Source of the DNA: Hymenobacter jejuensis
Lineage (GTDB): Bacteria > Bacteroidota > Bacteroidia > Cytophagales > Hymenobacteraceae
Reading direction: 5' to 3'
Assembly (NCBI RefSeq): GCF_006337165.1
Contig: NZ_CP040896.1
Location: 4,216,001 to 4,280,000, forward strand
DNA length: 64,000 nucleotides
Each line of letters starts with the position of its first letter. Position 1 is the stretch's first letter. Position numbers and translations under genes: made by a program. Positions 19,435 through 27,828 of the stretch are shown piece after piece. Under the pieces are notes generated by a model. It worked only from the letters and a program-made list of their open reading frames with translations, was not told the DNA's origin and searched no databases.

Positions 19435-22400
19435 TTAAAAAACAAGTACTTCCTCCGTGTCAAAATAATACAGCACACATTGCACATCGGAGTAGCCCAG
19501 CTGGCGAAATAGCTCGGCATATTGCTGCAACTGGCGTTTGTGCTGCGCTTCGGGCGGCGGAATCTTAAAATCAACCAGCGTAACGCGGCCGGGTGCCGGA
19601 CCCAGGTTGGGCTCGAAGGCGATGCGGTCGGGCTTGTAATCTTGGCGGCGCGCGCCACCCACCAGAATCTCTCGCTCCGTTTCTACCAACACCGAATGGC
19701 TGAAGTAGTGCGCCATTTGCGGGTGCTGGGTTACGTGGTGCAGCTTCTCCACCAGCTCTGCGCGCTCGCGGGTGCTCACAAGTCCTTCGGCCACCAATTG
19801 CGCGGCCACGCGGTCGTCATCAATGGCTAAAATGATGCGGCGCAGGGCGTAATGAAGCTTGCGGTTCCACTCGCGCTGCACTTGCTGATCGTCGAAATCA
19901 AAGACGGTGTTGGCATGCCGGCGCAGCCGCAGGCGCTCTTCCCAAGGCGTGCTGGCCAAGTTAGTAAGAGGATACAGGTCGGGGCTAAGAGCCTGTTTAT
20001 TAGCACTCGGAACCGCATTTTGGCCGTCGGAAAGGATATATGCCGTGCGCTCGTCGTCCCACTGGTGGGTAGCCACCAAATAGCGATGCAAAAGCTCCGC
20101 CACCGTACGGGCCTGTTCGGGCGTATCCGTAGTATCGCCCTCTTTGGTCGCTTTGGTTGGTTTGGGCTGCCGGGTGATGACGTAGAGGCGGTGGCGCGGC
20201 CGCGTGAAGGCCACGTAAAGCATGTTGAGGCCTTCCAGAAACGTCTTTTCCAACTCCTCGGTGTATTGCAAGGCGAGGGGCGTGCGCGTCAGCGCCTGCG
20301 TCTGGCTGACGACAGCCACGGCGGGCATCTCGGGCACTGGTTTTTCATCGGTCGTCAACCGGCCCCACAACAGCGTGCCGCGGTAGGGCGTCAGCGACCA
20401 GTCGGCGAAGGGCACGATGACTACGCCGTACGCCAGCCCTTTTGCCTTATGCACCGTGGTAATGGTGATGGCATCACGGCCGGCGGGCGCATTGATACTC
20501 AAAGTGCTTTTCTTTAACTCCCAGTAAGACAAGAAGTTATTGAGGTTGTTGCCGAAGCGCAGGCTGTATTCCAAGGTCAGGTCGAGGAAGCGGAAAAGGT
20601 ATTCGCTTTCCTCGTTGCGCCCCAATAGCCCAAATGTGCCAATCAGCCGCTCGGTGAGCTCGTACAGGCCCAAATTGCCGGTTTCGCGCTCCTGCACGTC
20701 GTAGCCCAGCGTGCGCAATTCGTCGAAGAAGGGCAAGGCGTGCGCTGCGTTGGCTAGTCCGGCGATGTGGCGCGCGCGGTCCGGTGTCGGCGCCGTGCGC
20801 CGTACCACTTTGTCCACTAGCAACAAGGCCTCGGCGCGGGCCAGCGTATCGGCGGGCTGGTTGAGCACCCGAAATACCGCCACCAGCAAATTGACCACCT
20901 CCGCAAACTCCAGCGAAAGTGAATCGGCAGAAATGATAGGATAGCCTCTCTCTTTCAAGAACTTAGCCACGCGCCGGCTGCTGTCGCGCCGACGGCACAG
21001 CACGGCAATATCCTGAAGGCGAAAGCCGTCGTGCACGGCTTGCTCAACCAATTGCAGCGTCAGGTAGAGCGTGCTTTCGTCGTAGTCGAAAACGTGGTTG
21101 GGCGCAAGACCGGGCAGCGGCTCCTCGGTGTAAGCGCCGGTGGCGGGGTCGTAGCGACGGGCAAGCGTGTCGTTGTCGGTAAAGAGCAGTTCAACATGAC
21201 CCGGTGAGCCCGAGGCAGCAGGCAGTCGGTCGGGCGACTCCTGCCCAAACTCCTCATCGTAAATACCTTGCACCAACGGCAGTTGCGGATGCGTTTGGCT
21301 TACTTGCCCGAAAAAGTCGTTGTTGAACTGGATAATGCCCGGTGCCGAGCGGTAATTTACATTGAGCTGTCGGGGTTCCAGCGCTTGGTCGAGGGTGATG
21401 TAGCGGCTCTGCAACAGATCGCGTAATTCCTCGTCGGCAATGCGCCCGTAGAGGTATTCCGTTTGATTTTTGTGCAGCCGCAGAATCTGCTCCATCTCCC
21501 CGCCCCGCCAACGGTAAATGGCCTGCTTGGCGTCGCCCACGGCCAGCGAAAGGTTGCCGGTCGAAACAGCATTTTCTACCAACGGCAGCAAGTTATTCCA
21601 CTGAAGCACAGAGGTATCCTGAAACTCGTCGATGAGCAAATGCAGGTAGCGCTCGCCCATGCGCTCGTAAAGAAAGGGCACCGGCTCGCGCAACACAATC
21701 TGGGCAATGCGGCGATTGAACTCGGCAATGAGCACCACGCCTCGCTCCCGGCTGAGCTGGTCCACGGCTTTGCTCAGTTCGCTCAGCAACGATACCTGAA
21801 ACAGGTACGGTAGCATCCCGGTAACTATCAGATAATCTGATAGTTGTGCAGAACGCAGATTTTCAAGCTCTTGATAAGCAGCGGTTACATCGACTTTTAC
21901 TGCATCCACACGCAGCTTGTCGGCCGCCGTCTTGACTTTTCCGCTGTACCATTTGTCTTGCTCGATGGTGGCGCGTACGTAGCTATTGGCTTCTTTATCA
22001 GGCAATAAGCGCTCCTGCCACTTCGCGAAATAGCCAATGATGCCGCTCTTACCTTGGTACAAATCAGCCTCCGTGACGCCTGCCGCGTCCAACGTGGCCA
22101 GTGCCCGCGCCGCGACGGCCTGAAATGTGGTTTCGATTTCTTCCTTGCGCTTGCGCAGCGTCTCGTGCAGGCGGCGGTAATCTTGCAACGACAGTTGCTG
22201 CAGTTGGGCCACGGCTTCGTGAACGGGTTCGCTAAGCAGAAAGCGGCCAAACTGGACTAGCTCGTCGGAGAGGTTGTTCCAGCTACGGCCTTCGTCGGCT
22301 TTGGTCAGGGCGTAGTCGGCCAGAGAGCGAGAGAGGAGCTTGCTGTTGGGATCTCGGTTTACTTTATCAAGTAACAGTGCCACAGCACTTTGTAGAACGG

Positions 22401-22863
22401 TGTCGCTGTCTAGCTCTACTTCAAACGTAGCCGGCAAGCCCAGCTCTCGCGTGAACGTCTGCACAATGCGTTGCACAAACGAGTCGATGGTGCTGACGGC
22501 AAAATCGGCGTAGTGATACAGCACCAGCCGAAACGTAGCCGCCGCCCGCCGCCGCAGCTCCTGTTGCCGCTCCGCGGCAGTTTGGGCATGACGCGGCAAG
22601 TGGCCGTCCGCCGCTAATTCTTCCGCTATTTCGCGCAGCAATACATCCTCCTGATTATCAATAGGGTATGCAAAGCGCCGCAACGCCTCGATGATGCGAT
22701 GCTTCATTTCCCCGGCCGCATCGTTGGTAAACGTGATCGCCAGAATGCTTTTGAAATACGCTGGATCTTCGGAGCCCAGCGCCAGCTTCAGGTATTCCTT
22801 GGTAAGCTGGTACGTTTTGCCAGAGCCGGCGGAAGAGGAATAGATGCGAAAGGTTTGGGGCAT
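19435..22863 (-). CDS. AddA-like UvrD-family helicase with C-terminal PD-(D/E)XK nuclease
   Basis: 1142-residue helicase-nuclease for double-strand break processing. Walker A is SSAGSGKTYQ at residue 9, Walker B LLIDEFQDTSVLQW near residue 415, motif III VGDAKQAIYRWRGGE, and motif V TVHKAKGLAYGVVIVPF near residue 805. The C-terminal nuclease is intact: ETEREILVGG, KPDRIAFEP, LVDFKIP and QLQQYAELFR supply the expected acidic and Lys residues. The start MPQTFRIYSSSAGSGKT is natural for the family. The AddB-like partner begins at 799, about 19 kb away. Upstream on the minus strand, TACTTTTG (22894-22887) is a probable -7 box. A perfect 23-base palindrome lies inside the gene (21823-21845). Confidence 0.93.
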   Translation of the reverse strand: MPQTFRIYSSSAGSGKTYQLTKEYLKLALGSEDPAYFKSILAITFTNDAAGEMKHRIIEALRRFAYPIDNQEDVLLREIAEELAADGHLPRHAQTAAERQQELRRRAAATFRLVLYHYADFAVSTIDSFVQRIVQTFTRELGLPATFEVELDSDTVLQSAVALLLDKVNRDPNSKLLSRSLADYALTKADEGRSWNNLSDELVQFGRFLLSEPVHEAVAQLQQLSLQDYRRLHETLRKRKEEIETTFQAVAARALATLDAAGVTEADLYQGKSGIIGYFAKWQERLLPDKEANSYVRATIEQDKWYSGKVKTAADKLRVDAVKVDVTAAYQELENLRSAQLSDYLIVTGMLPYLFQVSLLSELSKAVDQLSRERGVVLIAEFNRRIAQIVLREPVPFLYERMGERYLHLLIDEFQDTSVLQWNNLLPLVENAVSTGNLSLAVGDAKQAIYRWRGGEMEQILRLHKNQTEYLYGRIADEELRDLLQSRYITLDQALEPRQLNVNYRSAPGIIQFNNDFFGQVSQTHPQLPLVQGIYDEEFGQESPDRLPAASGSPGHVELLFTDNDTLARRYDPATGAYTEEPLPGLAPNHVFDYDESTLYLTLQLVEQAVHDGFRLQDIAVLCRRRDSSRRVAKFLKERGYPIISADSLSLEFAEVVNLLVAVFRVLNQPADTLARAEALLLVDKVVRRTAPTPDRARHIAGLANAAHALPFFDELRTLGYDVQERETGNLGLYELTERLIGTFGLLGRNEESEYLFRFLDLTLEYSLRFGNNLNNFLSYWELKKSTLSINAPAGRDAITITTVHKAKGLAYGVVIVPFADWSLTPYRGTLLWGRLTTDEKPVPEMPAVAVVSQTQALTRTPLALQYTEELEKTFLEGLNMLYVAFTRPRHRLYVITRQPKPTKATKEGDTTDTPEQARTVAELLHRYLVATHQWDDERTAYILSDGQNAVPSANKQALSPDLYPLTNLASTPWEERLRLRRHANTVFDFDDQQVQREWNRKLHYALRRIILAIDDDRVAAQLVAEGLVSTRERAELVEKLHHVTQHPQMAHYFSHSVLVETEREILVGGARRQDYKPDRIAFEPNLGPAPGRVTLVDFKIPPPEAQHKRQLQQYAELFRQLGYSDVQCVLYYFDTEEVLVF

Positions 22864-22886
22864 TTTGGAAGGAGAGTGGCTTTCTG

Positions 22887-22894
22887 CAAAAGTA
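22887..22894 (-). promoter_or_regulatory. -7 promoter box of the addA-like gene (TACTTTTG)
   Basis: On the minus strand this reads TACTTTTG, matching TAnnTTTG, 23 bases before the ATG at 22863. No convincing -33 TTG at the right distance. Confidence 0.5.
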
Positions 22895-23016
22895 AAGCAG
22901 AAGTAATGTCACTATAGCCCATTTGAGTAGATTGGCCCTAATTGCGCACTATGCCAATAAAATCGGGAGATATACAGGCAACTATTTAGGGCATCTTAGC
23001 ACTCAAGACTAATACC

Positions 23017-23721
23017 ATGGCACAACCGGGCGATATAATTTCTTATAATGAGATGTGCCTTGAAGTAGGATACTCATTGCAAAGAGGAATGAACTTCCAA
23101 GTGGGAGGCGAGGTGAGTGTGATATTGATGTCTTTACGGAAAGGTGCTCCGTACGCTGATAGAATTGAGAATAATGGAGACGTCCTTATCTACGAAGGAC
23201 ACGACGTGCCAAAAAACGAATCAGCAAATCCAAAGACAGTGAATCAGCCAATGGTATTGCCAAGTGGCCGGCTCACACAAAATGGGAAATTCTTTCAGGC
23301 AGCAGAAGGGTATAAAAATGGGCGCTCTCCTGAATTGGTCAAGGTATATGAGAAAATAAAAGATGGTATTTGGGTATATAACGGAGTATTCGAACTGATC
23401 GATTCTTGGATTGAAAAATCAAAATCAGAGGCTAGAAATGTGTTTAAATTCAAGCTCCATGTGACGGATAGAAGTATTGATCAAAAGAATAAGCGGGTTG
23501 AAGAACTAAAAGATATTGGTCATAATAGATTGATACCGACTTCTGTTAAACTGGAGGTATGGAAACGGGATAATGGGAAATGTATTCAATGTGGAAGCGC
23601 TGATAATTTACACTTTGATCATATCCTCCCTTTCTCTAAAGGTGGTACATCCCTGAGAGCCGACAATATTCAATTACTATGCGCTAGGCATAATTTGCAA
23701 AAGAGCAGTCATATTATTTGA
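23017..23721 (+). CDS. SRA-like domain plus HNH endonuclease (candidate modification-dependent restriction enzyme)
   Basis: 234 residues. The first 150 look like a YDG/SRA domain: LRKGAPYADRIENNGDVLIY, EGHDVP, KFFQAAEGY and LVKVYEKIKDGIWVYNGVFE. SRA domains flip out 5-methyl- or hydroxymethyl-cytosine. The C-terminal 55 residues are an HNH nuclease: CIQCGSADNLHFDHILPFSK then NIQLLCARHN, with Cys pair, His-Asp-His, Asn and final Cys/His all present. SRA-HNH fusions are known type IV, modification-dependent endonucleases. The gene is visibly AT-rich against its neighbours, with Lys/Asn/Ile-rich AAA/ATA/AAT codons, which suggests recent acquisition. It stands alone, with no methyltransferase nearby. 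Confidence 0.75.
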   Translation: MAQPGDIISYNEMCLEVGYSLQRGMNFQVGGEVSVILMSLRKGAPYADRIENNGDVLIYEGHDVPKNESANPKTVNQPMVLPSGRLTQNGKFFQAAEGYKNGRSPELVKVYEKIKDGIWVYNGVFELIDSWIEKSKSEARNVFKFKLHVTDRSIDQKNKRVEELKDIGHNRLIPTSVKLEVWKRDNGKCIQCGSADNLHFDHILPFSKGGTSLRADNIQLLCARHNLQKSSHII

Positions 23722-23845
23722 ACATAAACAGTATAGGACGCACCCTCTGGGTTTTAATATACAAGAAAGTGGGCTATCAGTTGTTCATTCGATAACCAAT
23801 GATCATAGGCGCTGTATACTTAGCTTACTGTTTGCTCTACTCTTT

Positions 23846-24268
23846 TTATCCCACCGGTCCCCACAGCCGCTCGATCAAATCCGGCGTTACACGCTTCGGC
23901 CGCTGAGTAGCGGGGTCAAGCAGTACCCATTGCGTTTCAGCCTCACAGAGCAGCACCCCATCTGAAACGCGCTCTATGTGCACAAAGCGCTGACTTTGCG
24001 CGCCTTTTACTTCCCCGATCCAGGTGGTAGCTCGTAGCTCCTCGCCAGCGAAGGCCGAGCGATGATAACGAATGCGATGTTCGAGCACTACCCATATATA
24101 AGCGTCGCGCTCGCCCGGCGGGTAGGCCGTGAGCCAATGGGCGCCGGCCGTATCCTGCACCCAACGCACATACTGCACATTATTGGCGTGGCCAAGCTCG
24201 TCAATGTCGCTTTCGACGACTTGAAATGTGCGGGAAAAGCGAAAAGCAGGGCCAGTAAGGTCAGTCAT
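23846..24268 (-). CDS. Acyl-CoA thioesterase (4-hydroxybenzoyl-CoA thioesterase type)
   Basis: 140-residue hotdog-fold protein. VVESDIDELGHANNVQYVRW near residue 15 carries the catalytic Asp and the GHANN turn typical of YbgC/FcbC-like thioesterases. RIRYHRSAFAGEELRATTWI and AETQWVLLDPATQRP follow in the expected order. The start ATG 24268 (MTDLTGPAFRF) fits the family; an upstream in-frame ATG at 24373 would add 35 unlikely, Cys-rich residues. The substrate acyl group is unknown. Convergent with the SRA-HNH gene and divergent from the cold-shock gene. Confidence 0.87.
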   Translation of the reverse strand: MTDLTGPAFRFSRTFQVVESDIDELGHANNVQYVRWVQDTAGAHWLTAYPPGERDAYIWVVLEHRIRYHRSAFAGEELRATTWIGEVKGAQSQRFVHIERVSDGVLLCEAETQWVLLDPATQRPKRVTPDLIERLWGPVG

Positions 24269-24390
24269 ATAGAAAAAAGTGCAGCAGCAGAAAATGTGCC
24301 TTTCAGACGAATAAGAGGCGATTTTCGATTGGTTTTGGGCGGAAGACAGCAGTCCGACTCGCCTCCCTAACAACGTTTCTATGGGGGGTA

Positions 24391-24424
24391 TTGCATCAAT
24401 TCAGGAAATTATATAGTATCTTTG
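24391..24424 (+). promoter_or_regulatory. Probable promoter of the cold-shock gene
   Basis: TATCTTTG at 24417-24424 matches TAnnTTTG; a TTG at 24391-24393 lies 23 bases upstream. It implies a leader of about 95 bases before ATG 24529, as is common for cold-shock mRNAs. Confidence 0.5.
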
Positions 24425-24528
24425 ACTCAACTTAAGAGAATGAGCTTCGTTTCGCCTGCCAGATGCCTAGAGTTTCAGCAGTTTTTTCAGTGGCTGCATT
24501 ATCTTAAAGAAACTCTTACAAACCCATC

Positions 24529-24720
24529 ATGCAGACAGGAACTGTAAAATTCTTCAATGACACCAAAGGTTTTGGTTTCATCAAAAACGACGCTACTGGC
24601 GAAGACATTTTCGTACACGTAAGCGACCTAGTGGATGATATCCGCGAGAACGACAAAGTTGAGTATGAAGTAGCCCAAGGCAAAAAAGGCCTGAACGCTG
24701 TAAAGGTGAAGTTGGCGTAA
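24529..24720 (+). CDS. Cold-shock-domain RNA chaperone
   Basis: 63-residue single cold-shock domain, the size of CspA-type proteins. RNP1 (KGFGFIK, near residue 14) and RNP2 (DIFVHVSD, near residue 28) are both intact, so it should bind single-stranded RNA and DNA and melt secondary structure. It has its own promoter, a leader of about 95 bases and a strong terminator directly after the stop, so it is monocistronic. The next gene is a DEAD-box helicase; both families serve RNA unfolding at low temperature, and the placement may be functional. Confidence 0.96.
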   Translation: MQTGTVKFFNDTKGFGFIKNDATGEDIFVHVSDLVDDIRENDKVEYEVAQGKKGLNAVKVKLA

Positions 24721-24745
24721 GCTGATTTCGTCTCATAGTCGAAAC

Positions 24746-24775
24746 AAAAAAGCATGCTATCTGGCATGCTTTTTT
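24746..24775 (+). terminator. Intrinsic terminator of the cold-shock gene
   Basis: Perfect 12-base arms AAAAAAGCATGC (24746-24757) and GCATGCTTTTTT (24764-24775) with a 6-base loop. Confidence 0.9.
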
Positions 24776-24799
24776 GTTTTAATGCTTAGGTGTAAATAC

Positions 24800-24810
24800 T
24801 TGATTATCAA
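24800..24810. repeat. TTGATWATCAA palindrome, copy 4
   Basis: TTGATTATCAA between the cold-shock gene terminator and the DEAD-box promoter. The right half also fits the IHF-type consensus WATCAANNNNTTR. Confidence 0.7.
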
Positions 24811-24947
24811 TGCATTATGTTTATGCGAGGAGTTGCGTAGCCCAACTATAAAAATTGGTTTACGTTAACGATGCAGCAAGAAGCAGCAGAGGATTGTTTT
24901 TCTGTGCCGTGCGGCGTCTTTTAGAGATTTTCTGTCTGACCTAGATA

Positions 24948-24972
24948 TTGTACTATATTTTTCGTACCTTTG
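24948..24972 (+). promoter_or_regulatory. Probable promoter of the DEAD-box helicase gene
   Basis: TACCTTTG at 24965-24972 is an excellent -7 box. The nearest TTG (24948-24950) is 14 bases upstream, shorter than the usual 19-21. It implies a leader of about 170 bases. Confidence 0.55.
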
Positions 24973-25001
24973 CAGCCGCATTGAGAATGGCCCCGTTCCG
25001 C

Positions 25002-25024
25002 GCAGCTACGGCTGCTTTTGTTTA
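25002..25024 (+). promoter_or_regulatory. Terminator-like hairpin in the helicase leader (possible attenuator)
   Basis: GCAGC-TACG-GCTGC (25002-25015), a five-base stem closed by a UACG tetraloop, is followed by TTTTGTTT. It lies about 30 bases after the predicted transcription start and 125 bases before the helicase ATG, the position of a leader attenuator. Function is inferred. Confidence 0.4.
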
Positions 25025-25148
25025 ACATACTGGCCGTCACCGTCTTCCGTCCGTTGCTTCCGTCGCTTGTCGTTGTTGTTGAGTGGGAGAAGAACGTCGC
25101 TGAATCTGCTGTTTTCAGAGCATTGTTTATTCTCCATCAACCATTGAC

Positions 25149-27104
25149 ATGGAAAAAGTAAAATTTGACGAGCTCGCTCTCTCTGCGGAGATGCAGCGCG
25201 CTATCACGGAAGTAGGCTACGAAGAGGCTTCGCCAATCCAAAGTGCTGCTATCCCCGTTTTGCTGGAAGGCAAAGACGTAATTGGTCAGGCCCAAACGGG
25301 TACCGGCAAAACCGCAGCTTTTAGTATCCCCGCCATTGAGCGCGTCGATTCCGACTCGCGCGACGTGCAAGTATTGGTGCTGTGCCCTACCCGTGAGCTT
25401 GCTGTGCAGGTGTCGGGTGAAATTCAGAAACTCGGCAAGTACAAGCGTGGTCTGGCCGTAGTGCCGATCTACGGTGGCTCGAGCTACGATCGTCAGTTCC
25501 GTGCTCTGGAGCGCGGCGTGCAAATCGTAATCGGTACGCCCGGCCGTGTGATGGACCACATCGAACGCGGTACGCTAAAGCTTGACAAGGTGAAAACCGT
25601 CATCCTCGACGAAGCCGACGAAATGCTCGACATGGGCTTCCGCGACGACATCGAAACGGTGCTCTCGAAGATGCCGGCCGAACGCCAGACGGTGTTCTTC
25701 TCGGCCACGATGAGCAAGCCGATCATGGAACTGACGAAGAAGTACCAGCGCGATCCGCAAATCGTGAAGGTCAATCATCAGGAAATGACCGTCTCGAACA
25801 TCGAGCAGAGTTACTACGAAGTGCGCGGTCCGCAGAAAAAGGACGTGCTCACCCGTCTGATCGACATGTTCAACCTGAAGTCAGCCATTGTGTTTGCTAA
25901 CACCAAGCGCATGGTAGACGACATCGTAGGCGACCTGCAAGCCAAAGGCTATTTTGCCGAAGGACTGCACGGCGACATGGGCCAGCAGCAGCGCCAGAAC
26001 ACGCTGGATAAGTTCCGCAAAGGCACGCTGGAAATTCTGGTAGCCACCGACGTAGCCGCCCGTGGTATCGACGTAGAAAATGTAGAAGCTGTAGTAAACT
26101 ACGACCTTCCCGCCGACGAAGAATATTACGTGCACCGCATTGGTCGTACGGGCCGCGCCGGCAAATCGGGTCGCGCCTTCACATTCGTGTCGGGTCGCGA
26201 TATTTACAAGCTGCGCGACATCATGCGCTTTACCAAAGCGCAGATCAAGCAGGAACGCATTCCGTCGTTTGAGGACGTATCGGAGGTGAAAACCACGCTG
26301 TTCCTGAACCAGATCAAAGAAATCATCGAGAAAGGCAACTTAGAAAAGTACGTTGCCCGTGTGCAGCGTCTGCTCGACCAGGAAGAAGAAACTACCTCGT
26401 TGGACATTGCAGCTGCGTTGCTGAAAATGACCATGAAGGAAGGCAAACAGGCTGAAAAAAGCCTGGAAGCCGACCGCGAGCGTGGCGCCGTTCGTCCGGG
26501 TTTCACGCGTTTGTTCGTGACAATGGGCAAAAAAGACCGTGTGCATCCACGTGATATCGTGGATCTGATTGCCGAAAACACCGGCCTCACCGCTGGTAAA
26601 GTTGGCGATATCGCGCTCTACGATAAGTTTAGCTTTGTAGAAGTGCCTTCCGAGTTTGCCGATGAGATCATCTCGGCGCTGGGCCGCACCTCCATCCAAG
26701 GCCGTCCGGTTTCCTTCAACATCGCCACTCCTCGTCAAGAAGGAGATGCACAGGAGGAAGGCGGCAACCGCGAACGTCGCAGCTTCGGCGCCGATGAAAA
26801 CCGTCCGGCTCGTCGCGCTCCCTTTGGCGATCGTCGCGAGGGTGGCAGTGGTGGCTACGGTGGCAACCGCGGTGGTGGCAGCAGCTACGGCGGCAACCGC
26901 GGCGGCGGAAGCTACGGCGACCGTCGCGAAGGCGGCAGCAGCTACGGCGGAAGCCGCGGTGGCAGCAGCTTTGGTGGCAACCGCGGTGGCGGTAGCAGCT
27001 ACGGCGGCAACCGCGGCGGCGGAAGCTACGGTGGCAATAGCCGCGGTGGCAGCAGCGAAGGTGGCTATAAAGGCCGTCGCGACAACCAAAGCTTTGACGA
27101 ATAG
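25149..27104 (+). CDS. DEAD-box ATP-dependent RNA helicase with RGG-type tail
   Basis: 651 residues. RecA core 1: AQTGTGKT (motif I, near residue 43), PTRELAVQ (Ia), DEADEMLDMGF (II) and SATMSK (III). RecA core 2: VATDVAARGIDVE (V) and HRIGRTGRAGKSGRA (VI). A DbpA/CsdA-type RNA-binding domain follows (about 450-530, RLFVTMGKKDRVHPRDIVDL). The last 95 residues are low-complexity repeats of Gly, Arg, Ser, Tyr and Asn (units such as YGGNRGGGS), an RGG-like RNA-binding tail that may also promote condensate formation. Such proteins remodel RNA in ribosome assembly and cold adaptation. It follows a cold-shock gene and has a long leader with a hairpin. Confidence 0.95.
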   Translation: MEKVKFDELALSAEMQRAITEVGYEEASPIQSAAIPVLLEGKDVIGQAQTGTGKTAAFSIPAIERVDSDSRDVQVLVLCPTRELAVQVSGEIQKLGKYKRGLAVVPIYGGSSYDRQFRALERGVQIVIGTPGRVMDHIERGTLKLDKVKTVILDEADEMLDMGFRDDIETVLSKMPAERQTVFFSATMSKPIMELTKKYQRDPQIVKVNHQEMTVSNIEQSYYEVRGPQKKDVLTRLIDMFNLKSAIVFANTKRMVDDIVGDLQAKGYFAEGLHGDMGQQQRQNTLDKFRKGTLEILVATDVAARGIDVENVEAVVNYDLPADEEYYVHRIGRTGRAGKSGRAFTFVSGRDIYKLRDIMRFTKAQIKQERIPSFEDVSEVKTTLFLNQIKEIIEKGNLEKYVARVQRLLDQEEETTSLDIAAALLKMTMKEGKQAEKSLEADRERGAVRPGFTRLFVTMGKKDRVHPRDIVDLIAENTGLTAGKVGDIALYDKFSFVEVPSEFADEIISALGRTSIQGRPVSFNIATPRQEGDAQEEGGNRERRSFGADENRPARRAPFGDRREGGSGGYGGNRGGGSSYGGNRGGGSYGDRREGGSSYGGSRGGSSFGGNRGGGSSYGGNRGGGSYGGNSRGGSSEGGYKGRRDNQSFDE

Positions 27105-27119
27105 CATCGCTTAGCATAA

Positions 27120-27164
27120 AAAGGAAACGCCCCGATTGCCAAAACAGTCGGGGCGTTTCCTTTT
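27120..27164. terminator. Terminator after the DEAD-box gene
   Basis: 16-base perfect arms (27120-27135 and 27148-27163) with T-rich flanks on both strands, so it can serve the helicase gene and the convergent gene at 27238. Confidence 0.85.
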
Positions 27165-27237
27165 TATCTTATTTCCGCAACTGACTTAAAGTTAAGCAGT
27201 TATGAGAAATGGCTTCTGATTGCTCAGCAGTCGAATA

Positions 27238-27684
27238 CTATTTTGACGAATCGCGCAGGGCCTTGATTTCGTCGTGGCCTTGCTTGATACCAGCAGCCTG
27301 CTTGTCGATGATGGTTTTCAGCTCGCCCGGCAGATCCTGGATTTTTTGCGCGGTTTCGTAAGCCTTCTTGGCGTAGTCTTCGCCACGCTCGCATTCTGCT
27401 AGAATGCTATGGCGGTCTTTGCTGGTTACCAGCCCTTTAAGATTGATAAAGGCACGATGCACGGTGCCGGTTACGGAGCTGCTTTCGTCTGGCTTGAGGT
27501 CCAGCTTGAACATCTGGTCTTCCAACTCCGTGATGTAGCTGGAGCGCTGGGCAGCATATTTCTTAAAGGTATCTTTCAGATCGGCGTCTTCCACGTCGGT
27601 CATGGCTTCTGCATAGCCTTTCTGGCCATCTTTTAGCGTTTCGAGTAATTCGTTGAGGGCGGCCGTTGTTGTTTTGGCATCCAT
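27238..27684 (-). CDS. PA2169-type four-helix-bundle protein (DUF2383)
   Basis: 148 residues, almost entirely helical and charged. The pattern ALNELLETLKDGQKGYAEA at the start, DADLKDTFKKYAAQR and ILAECERGEDYAKKAYETA matches the ferritin-like PA2169/DUF2383 family. No signal peptide is present, so it is cytoplasmic. The family is widespread in Bacteroidota and often stress-associated, but its biochemical role is not established. No metal-binding ExxH pairs are obvious. It converges with the DEAD-box gene and shares its terminator. Confidence 0.85.
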   Translation of the reverse strand: MDAKTTTAALNELLETLKDGQKGYAEAMTDVEDADLKDTFKKYAAQRSSYITELEDQMFKLDLKPDESSSVTGTVHRAFINLKGLVTSKDRHSILAECERGEDYAKKAYETAQKIQDLPGELKTIIDKQAAGIKQGHDEIKALRDSSK

Positions 27685-27828
27685 GAGTGGGTCGGTTTAG
27701 GTGTAGAGGGAAACAAAGTTGTGTTTCTCTGTACTGCTAAACCCCAGGTAGGGTTGCAAACTGGCCTGCCCAAACACATGCGCTGTATCTCCGCTTCATG
27801 GCTTACTTAAAACTGGCCCGCGCCAATA

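Noticed and set aside
26838..27060. Repeats in the helicase tail considered as a CRISPR or tandem-repeat element
   Set aside because: The units are short, imperfect and in frame with a Gly/Arg-rich protein tail; there are no spacers.
26340..27107. Ala/Val-rich minus-strand frame opposite the helicase tail
   Set aside because: Produced by reading the Gly/Arg repeat DNA backwards; no independent support.
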